Source: Taklimakanibacter albus (GTDB lineage Bacteria > Pseudomonadota > Alphaproteobacteria > Rhizobiales > Aestuariivirgaceae). From it: a stretch of DNA of 64,000 bases. Below are positions 33,863-42,188 of this stretch, in pieces. Where the stretch lies: positions 2,162,961-2,226,960 of the forward strand of contig NZ_JAENHL010000008.1 of NCBI RefSeq assembly GCF_016595235.1. Reading direction: 5' to 3'. Positions within the stretch are counted from its first letter, which is position 1. Every line of letters begins with the position of its first letter. The notes under the pieces are model-generated. The model saw nothing but the letters and a program-made list of their open reading frames with translations, was not told the DNA's origin and did no database searches. Both the position numbers and the translations under genes were made by a program.

Positions 33863-35230
33863 TCATACCTCCCGCTTCAGGGATGATGCCGTTTTGGATC
33901 GATCATCGATCGGCCATCGGGCGAGATCGGCCGCCGCCTGGACACATTCGACGAGGGCCGCTCCCTCCACCTGCTTCTGATGCGCCTTCATGTCGCCGTC
34001 GCGATAGGCGTTGAGGATGCGGAACTCCATCGGGTCCATGCCGATCAGACGGGCGAGCTTGTCCATCTGCACTTCAAGCGCGAAGTCGCCGATGGTCACG
34101 CCGAAGCCACGCATGGCGCTCGACGGCGTGCGGTTGGTGTAGACGCAATGGCAGTCGACCCAGACATTGGGGATCGTATAAGGCCCCGGCATATGGGCGG
34201 CGGCCTTGGTGGTGCCATAGGGCGAGTGGCGCGAATAGGCGCCGGCATCGACATAAAGCGTGACCTTGCGGGCGGTGATGCGGCCGTCCTTCATCAGGCC
34301 GTCCTTGATATAGATGCGCTCGGCGGCGCGGGGCGAGGAGACCTGCATCTCCTCTTCGCGGCTATATTCATATTTGACCGGCCGCTTCGTCAGCATGGCG
34401 GCGAGAAAGGCGATCGGCTCGGTGATGACATCGACCTTGCCGCCGAAGCCGCCGCCGACCGTGCCGCCGACAAGCCGCAATTTATGGAAGGGTGAATTGA
34501 GGATCAGCGCCGTATTGTCGAGGGTGAAATAGAGCGCCTGGGTGTTGGAGTAGCAGGTGTAGCGGTCATTCTGGTCGGGCACCACGATGCAGCCCGTGGT
34601 CTCGGTCGGCGCGTGCTCGATGGGCGACGACTGATACATCTCCTCGACGACATGGTCGGCTTTCGCAAAAGCGCGCTCGACATCGCCATGACGCACCCGG
34701 CGGCAATGATGGCCTTCATAGGTGAAGTAGTTGCGGCCATGATATTCATTGACGAGCGGCGCACCGGGCTTCAGCGCCTCCTCGACATCGAAGACGGCCG
34801 GCAGCACCTCATAGACGATCTTCACCTTGGCGGCGGCGTCGCGCGCCGCGGCTTCACTTTCGGCGAGCACGGCGACGATCTGCTCACCCTTGAAGCGCAC
34901 CTTGTCGAAGGCGAGCACCGGCTCGTCATTGGGCTCGACCTGGATGAGGCAGAGAATGGTGTAGATATTCTGCGGCACGTCCTTGGCGGTGAGGATGCGC
35001 ACGACACCCGGCACTTTCAGCGCCTTCGCCACATCGATCGACTTGATGCGGGCGTGATGATGGGGACTGCGCACCATCTTGAGATGAAGCAGGCCGGCGA
35101 ACTGACGATCGGCATAATATTGCGTCTTGCCGGTGACATGGCCCAGCGCGTCGGAGCGCTGGCGCGTGACACCGACCTCGGTGAGGTCCTGGGTCTGCGT
35201 CTCGGCGAAGTAGTCCTTGCGATACTCCAT
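33863..35230 (-). CDS. Molybdenum hydroxylase large subunit, N-terminal half (separate gene)
   Basis: A 455-residue protein equal to the N-terminal part of the molybdopterin-binding subunit. It has the small Ald_Xan domain (SDALGHVTGKTQYYADRQ, GEQIVAVLAESEAAARDA) and the first cofactor-binding domain with GGTVGGGFGGK and the substrate-pocket loop SSAMRGFGV. The loop lacks the AYXCSFR motif of CO dehydrogenase, so the enzyme is of xanthine dehydrogenase type. The ATG at 35230 is preferred because GGGAGG lies five to six bases upstream; a GTG at 35245 overlaps the 2Fe-2S gene stop. It needs the following gene to form a full subunit. Confidence 0.83.
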   Translation of the reverse strand: MEYRKDYFAETQTQDLTEVGVTRQRSDALGHVTGKTQYYADRQFAGLLHLKMVRSPHHHARIKSIDVAKALKVPGVVRILTAKDVPQNIYTILCLIQVEPNDEPVLAFDKVRFKGEQIVAVLAESEAAARDAAAKVKIVYEVLPAVFDVEEALKPGAPLVNEYHGRNYFTYEGHHCRRVRHGDVERAFAKADHVVEEMYQSSPIEHAPTETTGCIVVPDQNDRYTCYSNTQALYFTLDNTALILNSPFHKLRLVGGTVGGGFGGKVDVITEPIAFLAAMLTKRPVKYEYSREEEMQVSSPRAAERIYIKDGLMKDGRITARKVTLYVDAGAYSRHSPYGTTKAAAHMPGPYTIPNVWVDCHCVYTNRTPSSAMRGFGVTIGDFALEVQMDKLARLIGMDPMEFRILNAYRDGDMKAHQKQVEGAALVECVQAAADLARWPIDDRSKTASSLKREV

Positions 35231-35241
35231 GGCCACCTCCC

Positions 35242-35733
35242 TCACGCGCGCTTTCGGGCTGGCTTGCGCAAGCCTTGGGCGGCCGTCAGGATGGCGGCGA
35301 TGATCGGCTCATAACCGGTACAGCGGCAGATATTGCCGGAGATCGCATCGACGACCTCGTCGCGCGTCGGGTCTGGATTGCGGTCGAGCAGACATTTGGC
35401 GGCGAGGATCATGCCCGGCGTGCAGAAGCCGCATTGGGCGGCAAAACCGTCCATGAAAGCCTGCTGCAAGGGATGCAACGCGCCAGCCGGCGCCAGGCCT
35501 TCGAGCGTGGTGACATCTTTTCCCCGGCAGCGCTCGGCGAGCGTGAGGCAGGATAGATGCGGCTCACCATCGATGATGACGGTGCAGGCGCCGCAGGTGC
35601 CCTGATGACAGCCGGCCTTGGTGCCATAGAGGCCGAGCCTGTCGCGCAAGGCCGACAGGAGCGTCGAGCCGGTTTCGACGAATTCGTTCTGCTCCCGCGT
35701 GTTGAGCGTGAATTCCACGGCAACCTTGGTCAT
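35242..35733 (-). CDS. Molybdenum hydroxylase 2Fe-2S subunit
   Basis: A 163-residue electron-transfer subunit with two clusters. Cys42, Cys47, Cys50 and Cys62 (GCHQGTCGACTV) hold the plant-ferredoxin-type cluster; Cys101, Cys104, Cys136 and Cys138 (CGFCTPGM, GNICRCTGY) hold the second, next to the molybdenum cofactor. All eight are present. It passes electrons from the molybdenum subunit to the FAD subunit. The gene follows the FAD-subunit gene by 12 bp and is followed by the split large subunit. The length is usual for CoxS/NdhS-like proteins. Confidence 0.9.
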   Translation of the reverse strand: MTKVAVEFTLNTREQNEFVETGSTLLSALRDRLGLYGTKAGCHQGTCGACTVIIDGEPHLSCLTLAERCRGKDVTTLEGLAPAGALHPLQQAFMDGFAAQCGFCTPGMILAAKCLLDRNPDPTRDEVVDAISGNICRCTGYEPIIAAILTAAQGLRKPARKRA

Positions 35734-35745
35734 GCTTCTCTTCCC

Positions 35746-36546
35746 TTATGCGGCAAGGAGACGGGCAAAATGCACAGGCGCGATCTCACGGCGATACCAG
35801 GCCGTGGCATAGGCATCGTCGGCGGGTGACGCTTCCGCGGCGATGAGCTTCGCCGCGGCGGCGATGATGTCGTCGCCAAGCTTGCGGCCTTCGAGGGCGG
35901 CTTCGGCCTTGCGCGCGCGGATGGCGTTCGCCGCCATGGCGCCGAGCGCGATACGGGCGCCTTTTATCTTGCCGGCCTTCTGAGGAATGACCGCCGCGAT
36001 GGTGACGACCGACGCACTCACCGGCTTGCGGCGCACCACCTTCACATAGTGAAAGGTGCCGGCGCTCGGAGCAGCGAAGGAAATCGAGACGACACAGTGC
36101 TTCTGGAGCTTGCGGCGCTGCGCGAGAAAGGTCTCGATCGGGAGCTTGCGCGTCGCCTTGCCGTCATGAAAGGAGATCTCGGCATCGAGCGCCAGAAAGG
36201 CCGCGGCCATGTCGCCATAAGGCGACGGGGCGAAGAGATTGCCGCCGATCGTCGCCATCGCCCGCACCGCCGGGCCGCCGATGGAATCGGCGACGGGATG
36301 CAGGAATTTGAGCCGCCGGTCGCGGGCGACCGCCGCCATGGTGACCATGGCGCCGAGGGTCACCTTGCCGCCTTTCACGGCGATCTTGTCGAGGCCCAGC
36401 CTGTCGAGGGTGATGAGAGCAACGGAGTCCGCCCCGTAATTCAGATCGGCGACGATGAGCGTGCCGCCGGCAATGATGCGGCCACCTTTGGCCTGCACTG
36501 CTGGAACGAGGCGTGCCTGCTTGGCCGCCGAAAGCGTGACGGACAT
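35746..36546 (-). CDS. Molybdenum hydroxylase FAD-binding subunit
   Basis: A 266-residue FAD protein of the CoxM/XdhB type. The two flavin motifs are IIAGGTLIVADLN (about 24-36) and ATIGGNLFAPSPYGDMA (about 98-114). The C-terminal CO_deh_flav_C domain follows (VVTIAAVIPQKAGKIKGARI). It receives electrons from the 2Fe-2S subunit and passes them to NAD+ or a quinone. It is the first gene of an eight-gene operon reading to 29690. A divergent GntR gene starts at 36704, with a palindrome and a hairpin repeat in the spacer. Confidence 0.88.
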   Translation of the reverse strand: MSVTLSAAKQARLVPAVQAKGGRIIAGGTLIVADLNYGADSVALITLDRLGLDKIAVKGGKVTLGAMVTMAAVARDRRLKFLHPVADSIGGPAVRAMATIGGNLFAPSPYGDMAAAFLALDAEISFHDGKATRKLPIETFLAQRRKLQKHCVVSISFAAPSAGTFHYVKVVRRKPVSASVVTIAAVIPQKAGKIKGARIALGAMAANAIRARKAEAALEGRKLGDDIIAAAAKLIAAEASPADDAYATAWYRREIAPVHFARLLAA

Positions 36547-36593
36547 TCCAACCTCCCATTTTCAGGCCGGTTGGCGCTTTTCATCGCGCGTCC

Positions 36594-36655
36594 GGTTCTT
36601 TCGATTGCGCATGATCTTTGCGGAAAACCGGATTCCACTTTTCCGGATCATGCGC
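36594..36655. repeat. Hairpin repeat, copy 1 (GCGCATGATC/GATCATGCGC ends)
   Basis: GGTTCTTT is followed by GCGCATGATC at 36607 and closed by GATCATGCGC ending at 36655, with a GGAAAACCGG ... CCACTTTTCC core between. The 10-bp ends pair perfectly. A second, directly oriented copy lies at 37354-37414. I recognise the GGAAAACCGGnnTCCACTTTTCC core as a dispersed Hyphomicrobiales element. Confidence 0.8.
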
Positions 36656-36680
36656 TATTGTGCGTCAAGGCTAACTTAAC

Positions 36681-36694
36681 GATTATCGATAATC
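36681..36694. promoter_or_regulatory. Candidate GntR operator GATTATCGATAATC
   Basis: A perfect 14-bp palindrome 9 bp before the GntR start at 36704 and 134 bp before the divergent FAD-subunit gene. Position and symmetry suggest an operator for the GntR protein that would block its own transcription. No binding data can be inferred beyond that. Confidence 0.6.
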
Positions 36695-36703
36695 AATCCC
36701 CAA

Positions 36704-37345
36704 ATGAACGACACCTCCCAGACCAGCGCTCCCTCCCTCGCCGACCGCATCCGCAAGACGCTCATCGAACGTATCGCAACCGGCCATTACAAAAGCGGTG
36801 AAAGACTCGTCGAAATGCGGCTCGCCGAGGAATTCGGCACCAGCCAGATGCCGATCCGCGAGGCGTTGCGTGATCTCGAAATGGCCGGGCTGGTGACGGC
36901 CAAACCGCGGCGCGGCTCCTTCGTGAAACCTTTCGCCACCAGCGCGCAGCGCGAGATCTATCTGGTGCGTGGCGCGATCGAAGAAGCGGCGGCCCGGCTC
37001 GCCACAGTGAATCCATTGCTCGATATCGCGGCCCTGCAAGGTGAGGTCGACCTCATGCGCGAGGCCGCCGCTACCCGGGACATCGAGAAGATGATCCGCC
37101 ACAGCGTCGCCTTCCATCGCATGATCGTGGCGGCGGCCGGCAATGAGCTCTTGCTGAAATTATGGGATTCGCTGCATCTCGAGATCCACACACGTGTCAC
37201 GCTGTCGGAGCCCGGCATCGACTTCATGGCGGCGGCCTTGAGTCATCAGCCGATCGTCGATGCGATTGGAGCAAAGGATGTCGAGCTCGCCTGCAGGCTG
37301 TCACGCGAGCATCAGGCCTATTTCGAGCATCGTCTTAACGTGTGA
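36704..37345 (+). CDS. GntR-family (FadR/FCD) transcriptional regulator
   Basis: A 213-residue regulator with a winged helix (SGERLVEMRLAEEFGTSQMP, IREALRDLEMAGLVTAKPRR) and an FCD domain (HSVAFHRMIVAAAGNELLLK). It is divergent from the molybdenum hydroxylase operon and most likely controls it, sensing the hydroxylase substrate or product. The gene lies between two directly repeated hairpin elements (36594-36655 and 37354-37414), which may mark an inserted segment. Codon use looks like that of the neighbours. The effector is unknown. Confidence 0.84.
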   Translation: MNDTSQTSAPSLADRIRKTLIERIATGHYKSGERLVEMRLAEEFGTSQMPIREALRDLEMAGLVTAKPRRGSFVKPFATSAQREIYLVRGAIEEAAARLATVNPLLDIAALQGEVDLMREAAATRDIEKMIRHSVAFHRMIVAAAGNELLLKLWDSLHLEIHTRVTLSEPGIDFMAAALSHQPIVDAIGAKDVELACRLSREHQAYFEHRLNV

Positions 37346-37353
37346 AGCCCTTG

Positions 37354-37414
37354 GGTTCTTTAGTTGGCGCGTGATCGGACGGAAAACCGGCATCCACTTT
37401 TCCTGATCACGCGC
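37354..37414. repeat. Hairpin repeat, copy 2 (GCGCGTGATC/GATCACGCGC ends)
   Basis: Same layout and orientation as the copy at 36594: GGTTCTTT, then GCGCGTGATC at 37367, a GGAAAACCGG ... CCACTTTTCC core, and GATCACGCGC ending at 37414. Compared with copy 1, the A-T pair at stem position 5 is changed to G-C on both arms, a compensating change that keeps the stem. Its right end supplies the last Ala codon and stop of the quinone reductase gene (37407-37412). Confidence 0.8.
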
Positions 37415-37982
37415 TGGACGGAAAGTGCTTCCCCAGCTCGTGCGCCCGACGCACCAGGTCGGCTGATGCCGCCGGATTTCGTGTCGATTCATAAAGAAGC
37501 TCCAGCCGGGAGTTCGCGATGCCGCAATAGGCCATCGTCCCAGTTTCGAGCTGAATACGCATGGCGTCGATATAACGCCGCTTGGCAAAACTCGCCTCGG
37601 TCGATGAAGCCACGCCGATCATCAGGCCGTGCCGATGCGGCAATGTCCTCGCGCCATAAGCCCAGTCACGATTCCAGACGCGGTCGATCCAGCCTTTGAG
37701 CATGGCCGGCACCGACCACCACCAGACCGGAAACACCATGACGATGGCTTCGTTGCGATCGACCCGCGCCATCTCGGCCTGCACGGCGTCCGAATACCGC
37801 TTGCCGATGACGGACCTGTCGGGTTCGTCCGGCTCATGCAGCAGCGGATCGAAACCTTCGCGATAGAGATCCGCCCATTCGACCTCATGCCCATGCGCGC
37901 GGGCGCTCGTGCAAAAGGCCTCGGCGACGGCATGCGTCAGCGAATCTTGCCGCGGATGACTAAGAACGAGCAGGATACGCAA
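37407..37982 (-). CDS. NAD(P)H dehydrogenase (quinone), flavodoxin-like fold
   Basis: A 191-residue flavoprotein of the NQO1/KefF/MdaB group, which reduces quinones by two electrons using NAD(P)H. The phosphate-binding start is LLVLSHPRQDSLTHAVAEAF, and the family hallmark FPVWWWSVPAMLKGWIDRVW lies at about 84-103, followed by RTLPHRHGLMIGVASST. It is the last gene of a minus-strand group that includes a tautomerase, so it may help with quinoid or aromatic intermediates. The final codon and stop lie within a dispersed repeat, so the native C-terminus may have been altered. Subfamily is uncertain. Confidence 0.8.
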   Translation of the reverse strand: MRILLVLSHPRQDSLTHAVAEAFCTSARAHGHEVEWADLYREGFDPLLHEPDEPDRSVIGKRYSDAVQAEMARVDRNEAIVMVFPVWWWSVPAMLKGWIDRVWNRDWAYGARTLPHRHGLMIGVASSTEASFAKRRYIDAMRIQLETGTMAYCGIANSRLELLYESTRNPAASADLVRRAHELGKHFPSSA

Positions 37983-38002
37983 ACGGATGGCCTCTCTTTT
38001 GG

Positions 38003-38194
38003 TCAGGTCTTTCTATCACTGATCAGTTCGCCGCCAACCGCCCATTGATCCTTGCCGAATTCGGAGATCACGACCTGGACGGAAGCAGGCGTGCCACCGC
38101 AATGCGAGGTGAAGCACTCCGTCAGCCCCTTCACCAGCGCCCGCTTCTGGTCATTCGAGCGTCCGGCGAGCATTTCAACGTGGATCGTAGGCAT
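38003..38194 (-). CDS. 4-oxalocrotonate tautomerase-like protein
   Basis: A 63-residue tautomerase. The ATG at 38194 gives MPTIHVEMLAGRSNDQKRAL, so Pro2 becomes the catalytic N-terminal proline after Met removal; longer in-frame starts would hide it and can be rejected. The rest (KGLTECFTSHCGGTPASVQV, VISEFGKDQWAVGG) matches the small 4-OT family, including the Trp and Gly near the end. These enzymes move double bonds in keto acids from aromatic breakdown. It lies 20 bp upstream of the quinone reductase and 138 bp downstream of the binding-protein gene. The natural substrate is unknown. Confidence 0.82.
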   Translation of the reverse strand: MPTIHVEMLAGRSNDQKRALVKGLTECFTSHCGGTPASVQVVISEFGKDQWAVGGELISDRKT

Positions 38195-38332
38195 GTCCTC
38201 ACTCCCTGTCTGTCTGATCGAAATTTGCGCGCCACAGAGACGCCGGCGCACGCCTTGCCAGGCCAGCTTCAGGAACTGCAGCTGCGCGTCGCCATCCGTG
38301 TCCGGCAGAAGCGGCATGACCGGCCTCCCCGA

Positions 38333-39925
38333 TCAGGCCAGCCACCAACGCTTGACGAAATGACCGCCATCCAGCTCCCAGCTCGAGCTGATCTGGTCAC
38401 CGGTGGCGACCGCGGCGGCGACACCATGAACATTGTTGATGAAAGCGGGAATGATCGTCCCGGCATCGTCGCTGACGATGATCTGCATCTCGCGATACAT
38501 CTCGGCCCGCTTTTCGTCATCGAGCTCAGAGCGCGCTTCATGCAGAAGCTTCTCGAAGCGCTCGTTCTTCCAATGGGTGTCGTTCCACGGCGCATCCGCC
38601 GCATAATTCACCGACAGCATCTGGTCCTCGGTCGCGCGCTGCGACCACCAGGCATAACGGAACGAAGTCTTCGGCCAGATGTCCGAGAAATAGCCGTCAT
38701 TCGCCTCGCGCACGACATTGATTTCGATCCCCGCCTTGCGGGCGGATTCCTGGAACAAGATGGCCGCATCGACGGCGCCGGTGAAAGCACCATCCGACGT
38801 GTGGAGATCGACCTTCAGGCTGTCCATGCCGGCCTTCTTGAGATGGAACATTGCCTTGTCAGGGTCATAGGCATGCTGCGGCACGTCATCGGCATGGAAG
38901 CGATAGGTCGAGCCCGGCCCGATCGGCTGGTCATTGCCGATGCGGCCGAAGCCCATGAGGATCTTGGCGACATATTCCTCACGGTCGATGGCATATTTGA
39001 GCGCCAGCCGCACGTCCTTGTTATCGAAGGGCGACTGGTCGACCATCATCGGGATGGTGTGGTGTGCCAGGCTCGGCACATCGAGAATGCGGACCGCACT
39101 GTTCGACTTGAGCCGGCCGGCCGTCTTCAGGTCGATCCGGTTCACCACCTGCAGCTCACCGCTGATCAGTCCCGCCTGGCGCGCCGCGACGTCGTTGACA
39201 TGCAGAAGCTCGGCCGATTCCAGGAAGCCGCTCGCCTGATCCCAGCGATTGGGATTGAGCTTGAGCCGGCTGCGCACGCCGGGATTGAACTCCTCGAGCA
39301 CATAGGCGCCGGTACCGGCCTTCGCAGCCCAATCCGGCTTGCCGTCCTTCGACGGCAGGATGTTGAGATGGAAATCCGTCATGAGATACGGGAAATCGGC
39401 ATTGCCGCTGGCAAGCTTGACGACGACGACATCCTTGCCGTCGGCGGTGATCGTTTCGATGTCGGTGAGGTTGCCCTTCACGCCGGACTTCGAGTCCGGA
39501 CGGCGATGCGAATTGATCGAATCGATGACGTCCTGGCTGTCCAGCGATTTGCCATGGCTGAACTCGACGCCTTTGCGCAGGCGGAATGTCCAGGTCCTGG
39601 CGTCCTTCGAGGGCTCCCAACTTTCGGCGAGCGCGGCGCGCAATGAGCCATCCGCGGCGATCTCGGTGAGATTGTCGCGCGTCGATGAGCCGACGACCAC
39701 CATGTAAGTGTCGTTGAAGGTCTCGGGATCGAGCGTGTCGGTCGTCGAGCCGCCGGCGATGCCGGCCACGAGATGGCCGCCGCGCTTGGGTTCGGCGGCG
39801 CGGCTCTGGCCGCTCAAGCCAGGAAGAGCTGCGGCCATGCCGAGCGCGGCTGCACCTTGCAGCAGGCGACGGCGGGAAATCGAAGGCGTGAAAGCGTGGC
39901 TGTCCGGCACTATCCTGCGTGTCAT
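38333..39925 (-). CDS. Peptide/opine-type ABC binding protein (family 5), Tat-exported
   Basis: A 530-residue family 5 binding protein. The N-terminus has a twin-arginine signal (SISRRRLLQGAAALGMAAA), so the protein is probably exported folded by Tat. The mature start EPKRGGHLVAGIAGG and the segments TWTFRLRKGVEFSHGKSLDSQDV, here abridged, and VRLALKYAIDREEYVAKIL are typical of DppA/OppA relatives. No permease or ATPase genes accompany it, so it must use a transporter from elsewhere; the Dpp-type operon at 58237 is one candidate. It starts one base after the sulfurtransferase stop. The binding protein at 48341 is a clear paralogue. Ligand unknown; small peptides or modified amino acids fit the linked hydrolases. 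Confidence 0.82.
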   Translation of the reverse strand: MTRRIVPDSHAFTPSISRRRLLQGAAALGMAAALPGLSGQSRAAEPKRGGHLVAGIAGGSTTDTLDPETFNDTYMVVVGSSTRDNLTEIAADGSLRAALAESWEPSKDARTWTFRLRKGVEFSHGKSLDSQDVIDSINSHRRPDSKSGVKGNLTDIETITADGKDVVVVKLASGNADFPYLMTDFHLNILPSKDGKPDWAAKAGTGAYVLEEFNPGVRSRLKLNPNRWDQASGFLESAELLHVNDVAARQAGLISGELQVVNRIDLKTAGRLKSNSAVRILDVPSLAHHTIPMMVDQSPFDNKDVRLALKYAIDREEYVAKILMGFGRIGNDQPIGPGSTYRFHADDVPQHAYDPDKAMFHLKKAGMDSLKVDLHTSDGAFTGAVDAAILFQESARKAGIEINVVREANDGYFSDIWPKTSFRYAWWSQRATEDQMLSVNYAADAPWNDTHWKNERFEKLLHEARSELDDEKRAEMYREMQIIVSDDAGTIIPAFINNVHGVAAAVATGDQISSSWELDGGHFVKRWWLA

Positions 39926-39926
39926 C

Positions 39927-40760
39927 TCAAGAACCTCCGTGCTGAAATTGCAATGGCTCGATTTCTTCGCCCGCTTGGGCGGGAAGGCGGCGCTGGGCCC
40001 AGTCGCTCCATGAGCCGGCATAAAGCTCGACATCGCTGCGGCCGAGTTCGGCGCAGGCCAGCACGATGTTGCAGGCGACGATGCCGGAGCCGCAGTAGGC
40101 GATGATGCGGTCCGCCGAGGCGATCACACGCTGCAGGCGTTCATTTTCGAGAAGCGTAGCGGTGACCGGGATGTTGATGGCCCCCGGAATATGTCCCTCT
40201 ACGGGATCGAGCGGCGGCGCCTCGCCGCGAAAACGCGGCGCGCCCCTTGCATCGATGATCGCGGTGGAGGGGCCCGCCAGGACTTCAGATGCGCGAATGC
40301 GCGACATGAGGGACGGACGGATGGGAAATGACCGAGGCGCGGGCCTTGCGGTCTCACCGGTTTCGACCGCGCCGGTCCAGCTGGCGAAGCCGTCGCGCAG
40401 CACGAACACCTTGTCGTGGCCGAAGTGCCGGAACAGCCACCAGGCACGCGCCGCAATGCCGCCAAGCCCGTCATCATAACAGACGACGTTATCGCCGCCG
40501 CCAATGCCGGCGTCACCCGCCACCGCAGCGAACTCAGCTTCGCTCGGCAAGGGACTGCGGCCGTCTCCCTTCGTGCCGGTGAGATGCGACTGGAGGCGGA
40601 AATGGATGGCGCCCGGAATATGTCCCGACCGAAAAGCGCGCTCGCCGTAGGACGGATCGTCGAAACGATGCCGGCAATCGATGATGCGCAGGCCTGGTGT
40701 GGACAGATGCGCCGCGAGCCAGGAAGCGTCGACCAATGGACCTTCGGGCAACAGGGTCAT
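39927..40760 (-). CDS. Thiosulfate/3-mercaptopyruvate sulfurtransferase
   Basis: A 277-residue tandem rhodanese protein. The N-terminal inactive domain carries IIDCRHRFDDPSYGERAF and HIPGAIHF; the C-terminal domain has the active-site loop IIAYCGSGIVACN with Cys223, which carries sulfur as a persulfide. The loop CGSGIVA is one change from the CGSGVTA of mercaptopyruvate sulfurtransferases, which are the better guess. It lies between an amidohydrolase gene (13 bp upstream) and the Tat binding protein, hinting that the imported compound contains sulfur or that cysteine is a product. Enzyme subtype is inferred. Confidence 0.82.
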   Translation of the reverse strand: MTLLPEGPLVDASWLAAHLSTPGLRIIDCRHRFDDPSYGERAFRSGHIPGAIHFRLQSHLTGTKGDGRSPLPSEAEFAAVAGDAGIGGGDNVVCYDDGLGGIAARAWWLFRHFGHDKVFVLRDGFASWTGAVETGETARPAPRSFPIRPSLMSRIRASEVLAGPSTAIIDARGAPRFRGEAPPLDPVEGHIPGAINIPVTATLLENERLQRVIASADRIIAYCGSGIVACNIVLACAELGRSDVELYAGSWSDWAQRRLPAQAGEEIEPLQFQHGGS

Positions 40761-40772
40761 ATCGCACCTCGC

Positions 40773-42173
40773 CTATTGCACGATCGGCCAGCGCGACTGG
40801 CGGCTGAGGCCGAGCTTGGTCCACATGCGGTCGGTCGATTTACGGGCAAGCTCATAGATCTGCGCCGCTTCGATGCGCCGGGGCCGGCCGGCTGACCAGA
40901 CGGTCTCGCCATTGACCAGAACCGAGGCGACCGATTTCGAGCCGCAGCAATAGACCAGCGTCTGCAGCGGATCGACGCCCGGCTGCGCCTCGGGCAGGTC
41001 GGTCGATCGGATGACGATATCGGCGCGCTTGCCGACTTCCAGCGAACCGATCTCATGCGCCATGCCGAGCGCCCGCGCGCCATTGACGGTGGCAAGCTCC
41101 ATGACATCCTCGGCCGAGAAGGAATCGCGCTTCTGGGTGCGCTCGCGCGAGGCGAGCAGCGCCAGCAGGCCCTGCAGCCCGATATCATAGCGGCAGGCCG
41201 AATTGGCGCCGTCGGAAGCGAGCGCGGTATTCACGCCGTCGCGATGCATATGGAGATGCGGCCCTTTGACGGTCGCGCCGGTGGCGAGCGTCATCGCCGT
41301 GCCGGGGCACCAGGCCACCGACATGCCGGCCTGGCGCACCATCGCCATTTCGTCGCCGGAGAGATCGTTCATATGGCTGAAGGTGCAATTATGCCCGAGC
41401 ACATCGATATCGGCGAAGTGACAGAGCGCCCGTTTGCCCAGACGCCTCTCATCGGCAGCGGCGTCGTTCGGCCCGAAGGACTGATGCTGCGAGAAGATCG
41501 CATTGTTCTCATCGGCGATACGCTTGGCGGTCCTCACCAGCTCATCCGACGCGCTGCCGAGACCGAACAGGACGACACAGCCGCGCACCAGACCGTCGGG
41601 CTTGCTGTTGCGCTTCAATTGCGAGCCGAGCAGTGAAAGGCTGCGGTCGAGTGCCCGGGGCGCGCGCGACATGACATGCACGCCTGGTGCGGCCGGCATG
41701 TCCCACAGGAACGGATCGCCGACAAAACCACGCATGCCGACACGTTCGGCCGCCTCGGCGGCGGCATGCGGGTTGTGCACGGTCCCCGCCTCGAGGAAGC
41801 AGGTCGTGCCGTTCGACAGCATCTCGATGCAGTTCAAGAGCGACGATGCATATTCATCCTCGTCATCGACGCCGTCCCACCACTGACGGTAGATGTTCAT
41901 CGAGGTCGACAGGTCCATCGTGTCGGGAAAAGCGCCGCGCGCCGCATTCATGAAATGCACATGCGTGTCGATGAAGCCCGGATGGACGATGCCGCCCTGC
42001 GCATCGATCTGATGGCGGGCGGAATGCGACCGCATGAGCTCATCGGTGGGACCAACCGCGACGATGCGGGTGCCGGTGATGGCGACGGCGCCGCGCTCGA
42101 TCATCTCGCGGCGCGGATTCATCGTGATCACGAAGGCATTCTTGATGAGCGTATCGACGTCCTTGCGTGTCAT
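40773..42173 (-). CDS. Amidohydrolase family protein (deaminase/chlorohydrolase-like)
   Basis: A 466-residue metal-dependent hydrolase of the SsnA/AtzA/cytosine deaminase-like group. The metal motif is HPGFIDTHVHFMNA (about 64-77), followed by His in SQHQSF, His in FSHMNDLSG and the catalytic Asp in ALASDGANSACRYD. The N- and C-terminal strands that make the composite sandwich domain are present (LIKNAFVITMNPR, SVLVNGETVWSAG). Members remove amino groups or other leaving groups from N-rich compounds. It is followed after 12 bp by the sulfurtransferase gene and preceded by the M19 homologue. The substrate cannot be inferred safely. Confidence 0.8.
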   Translation of the reverse strand: MTRKDVDTLIKNAFVITMNPRREMIERGAVAITGTRIVAVGPTDELMRSHSARHQIDAQGGIVHPGFIDTHVHFMNAARGAFPDTMDLSTSMNIYRQWWDGVDDEDEYASSLLNCIEMLSNGTTCFLEAGTVHNPHAAAEAAERVGMRGFVGDPFLWDMPAAPGVHVMSRAPRALDRSLSLLGSQLKRNSKPDGLVRGCVVLFGLGSASDELVRTAKRIADENNAIFSQHQSFGPNDAAADERRLGKRALCHFADIDVLGHNCTFSHMNDLSGDEMAMVRQAGMSVAWCPGTAMTLATGATVKGPHLHMHRDGVNTALASDGANSACRYDIGLQGLLALLASRERTQKRDSFSAEDVMELATVNGARALGMAHEIGSLEVGKRADIVIRSTDLPEAQPGVDPLQTLVYCCGSKSVASVLVNGETVWSAGRPRRIEAAQIYELARKSTDRMWTKLGLSRQSRWPIVQ

Positions 42174-42188
42174 GTCGCGCTCCCTTTT

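Noticed and set aside
32860-35230. Frameshifted single gene for the molybdenum hydroxylase large subunit
   Set aside because: The second part has its own well-placed ribosome-binding site and ATG, and the junction has both a stop and a frame change, so one base error would not restore a single gene.
30574-36546. Carbon monoxide dehydrogenase (cox) operon
   Set aside because: The CoxD/CoxE-like proteins fit, but the large subunit lacks the CODH active-site loop and is split, so the operon is another hydroxylase.
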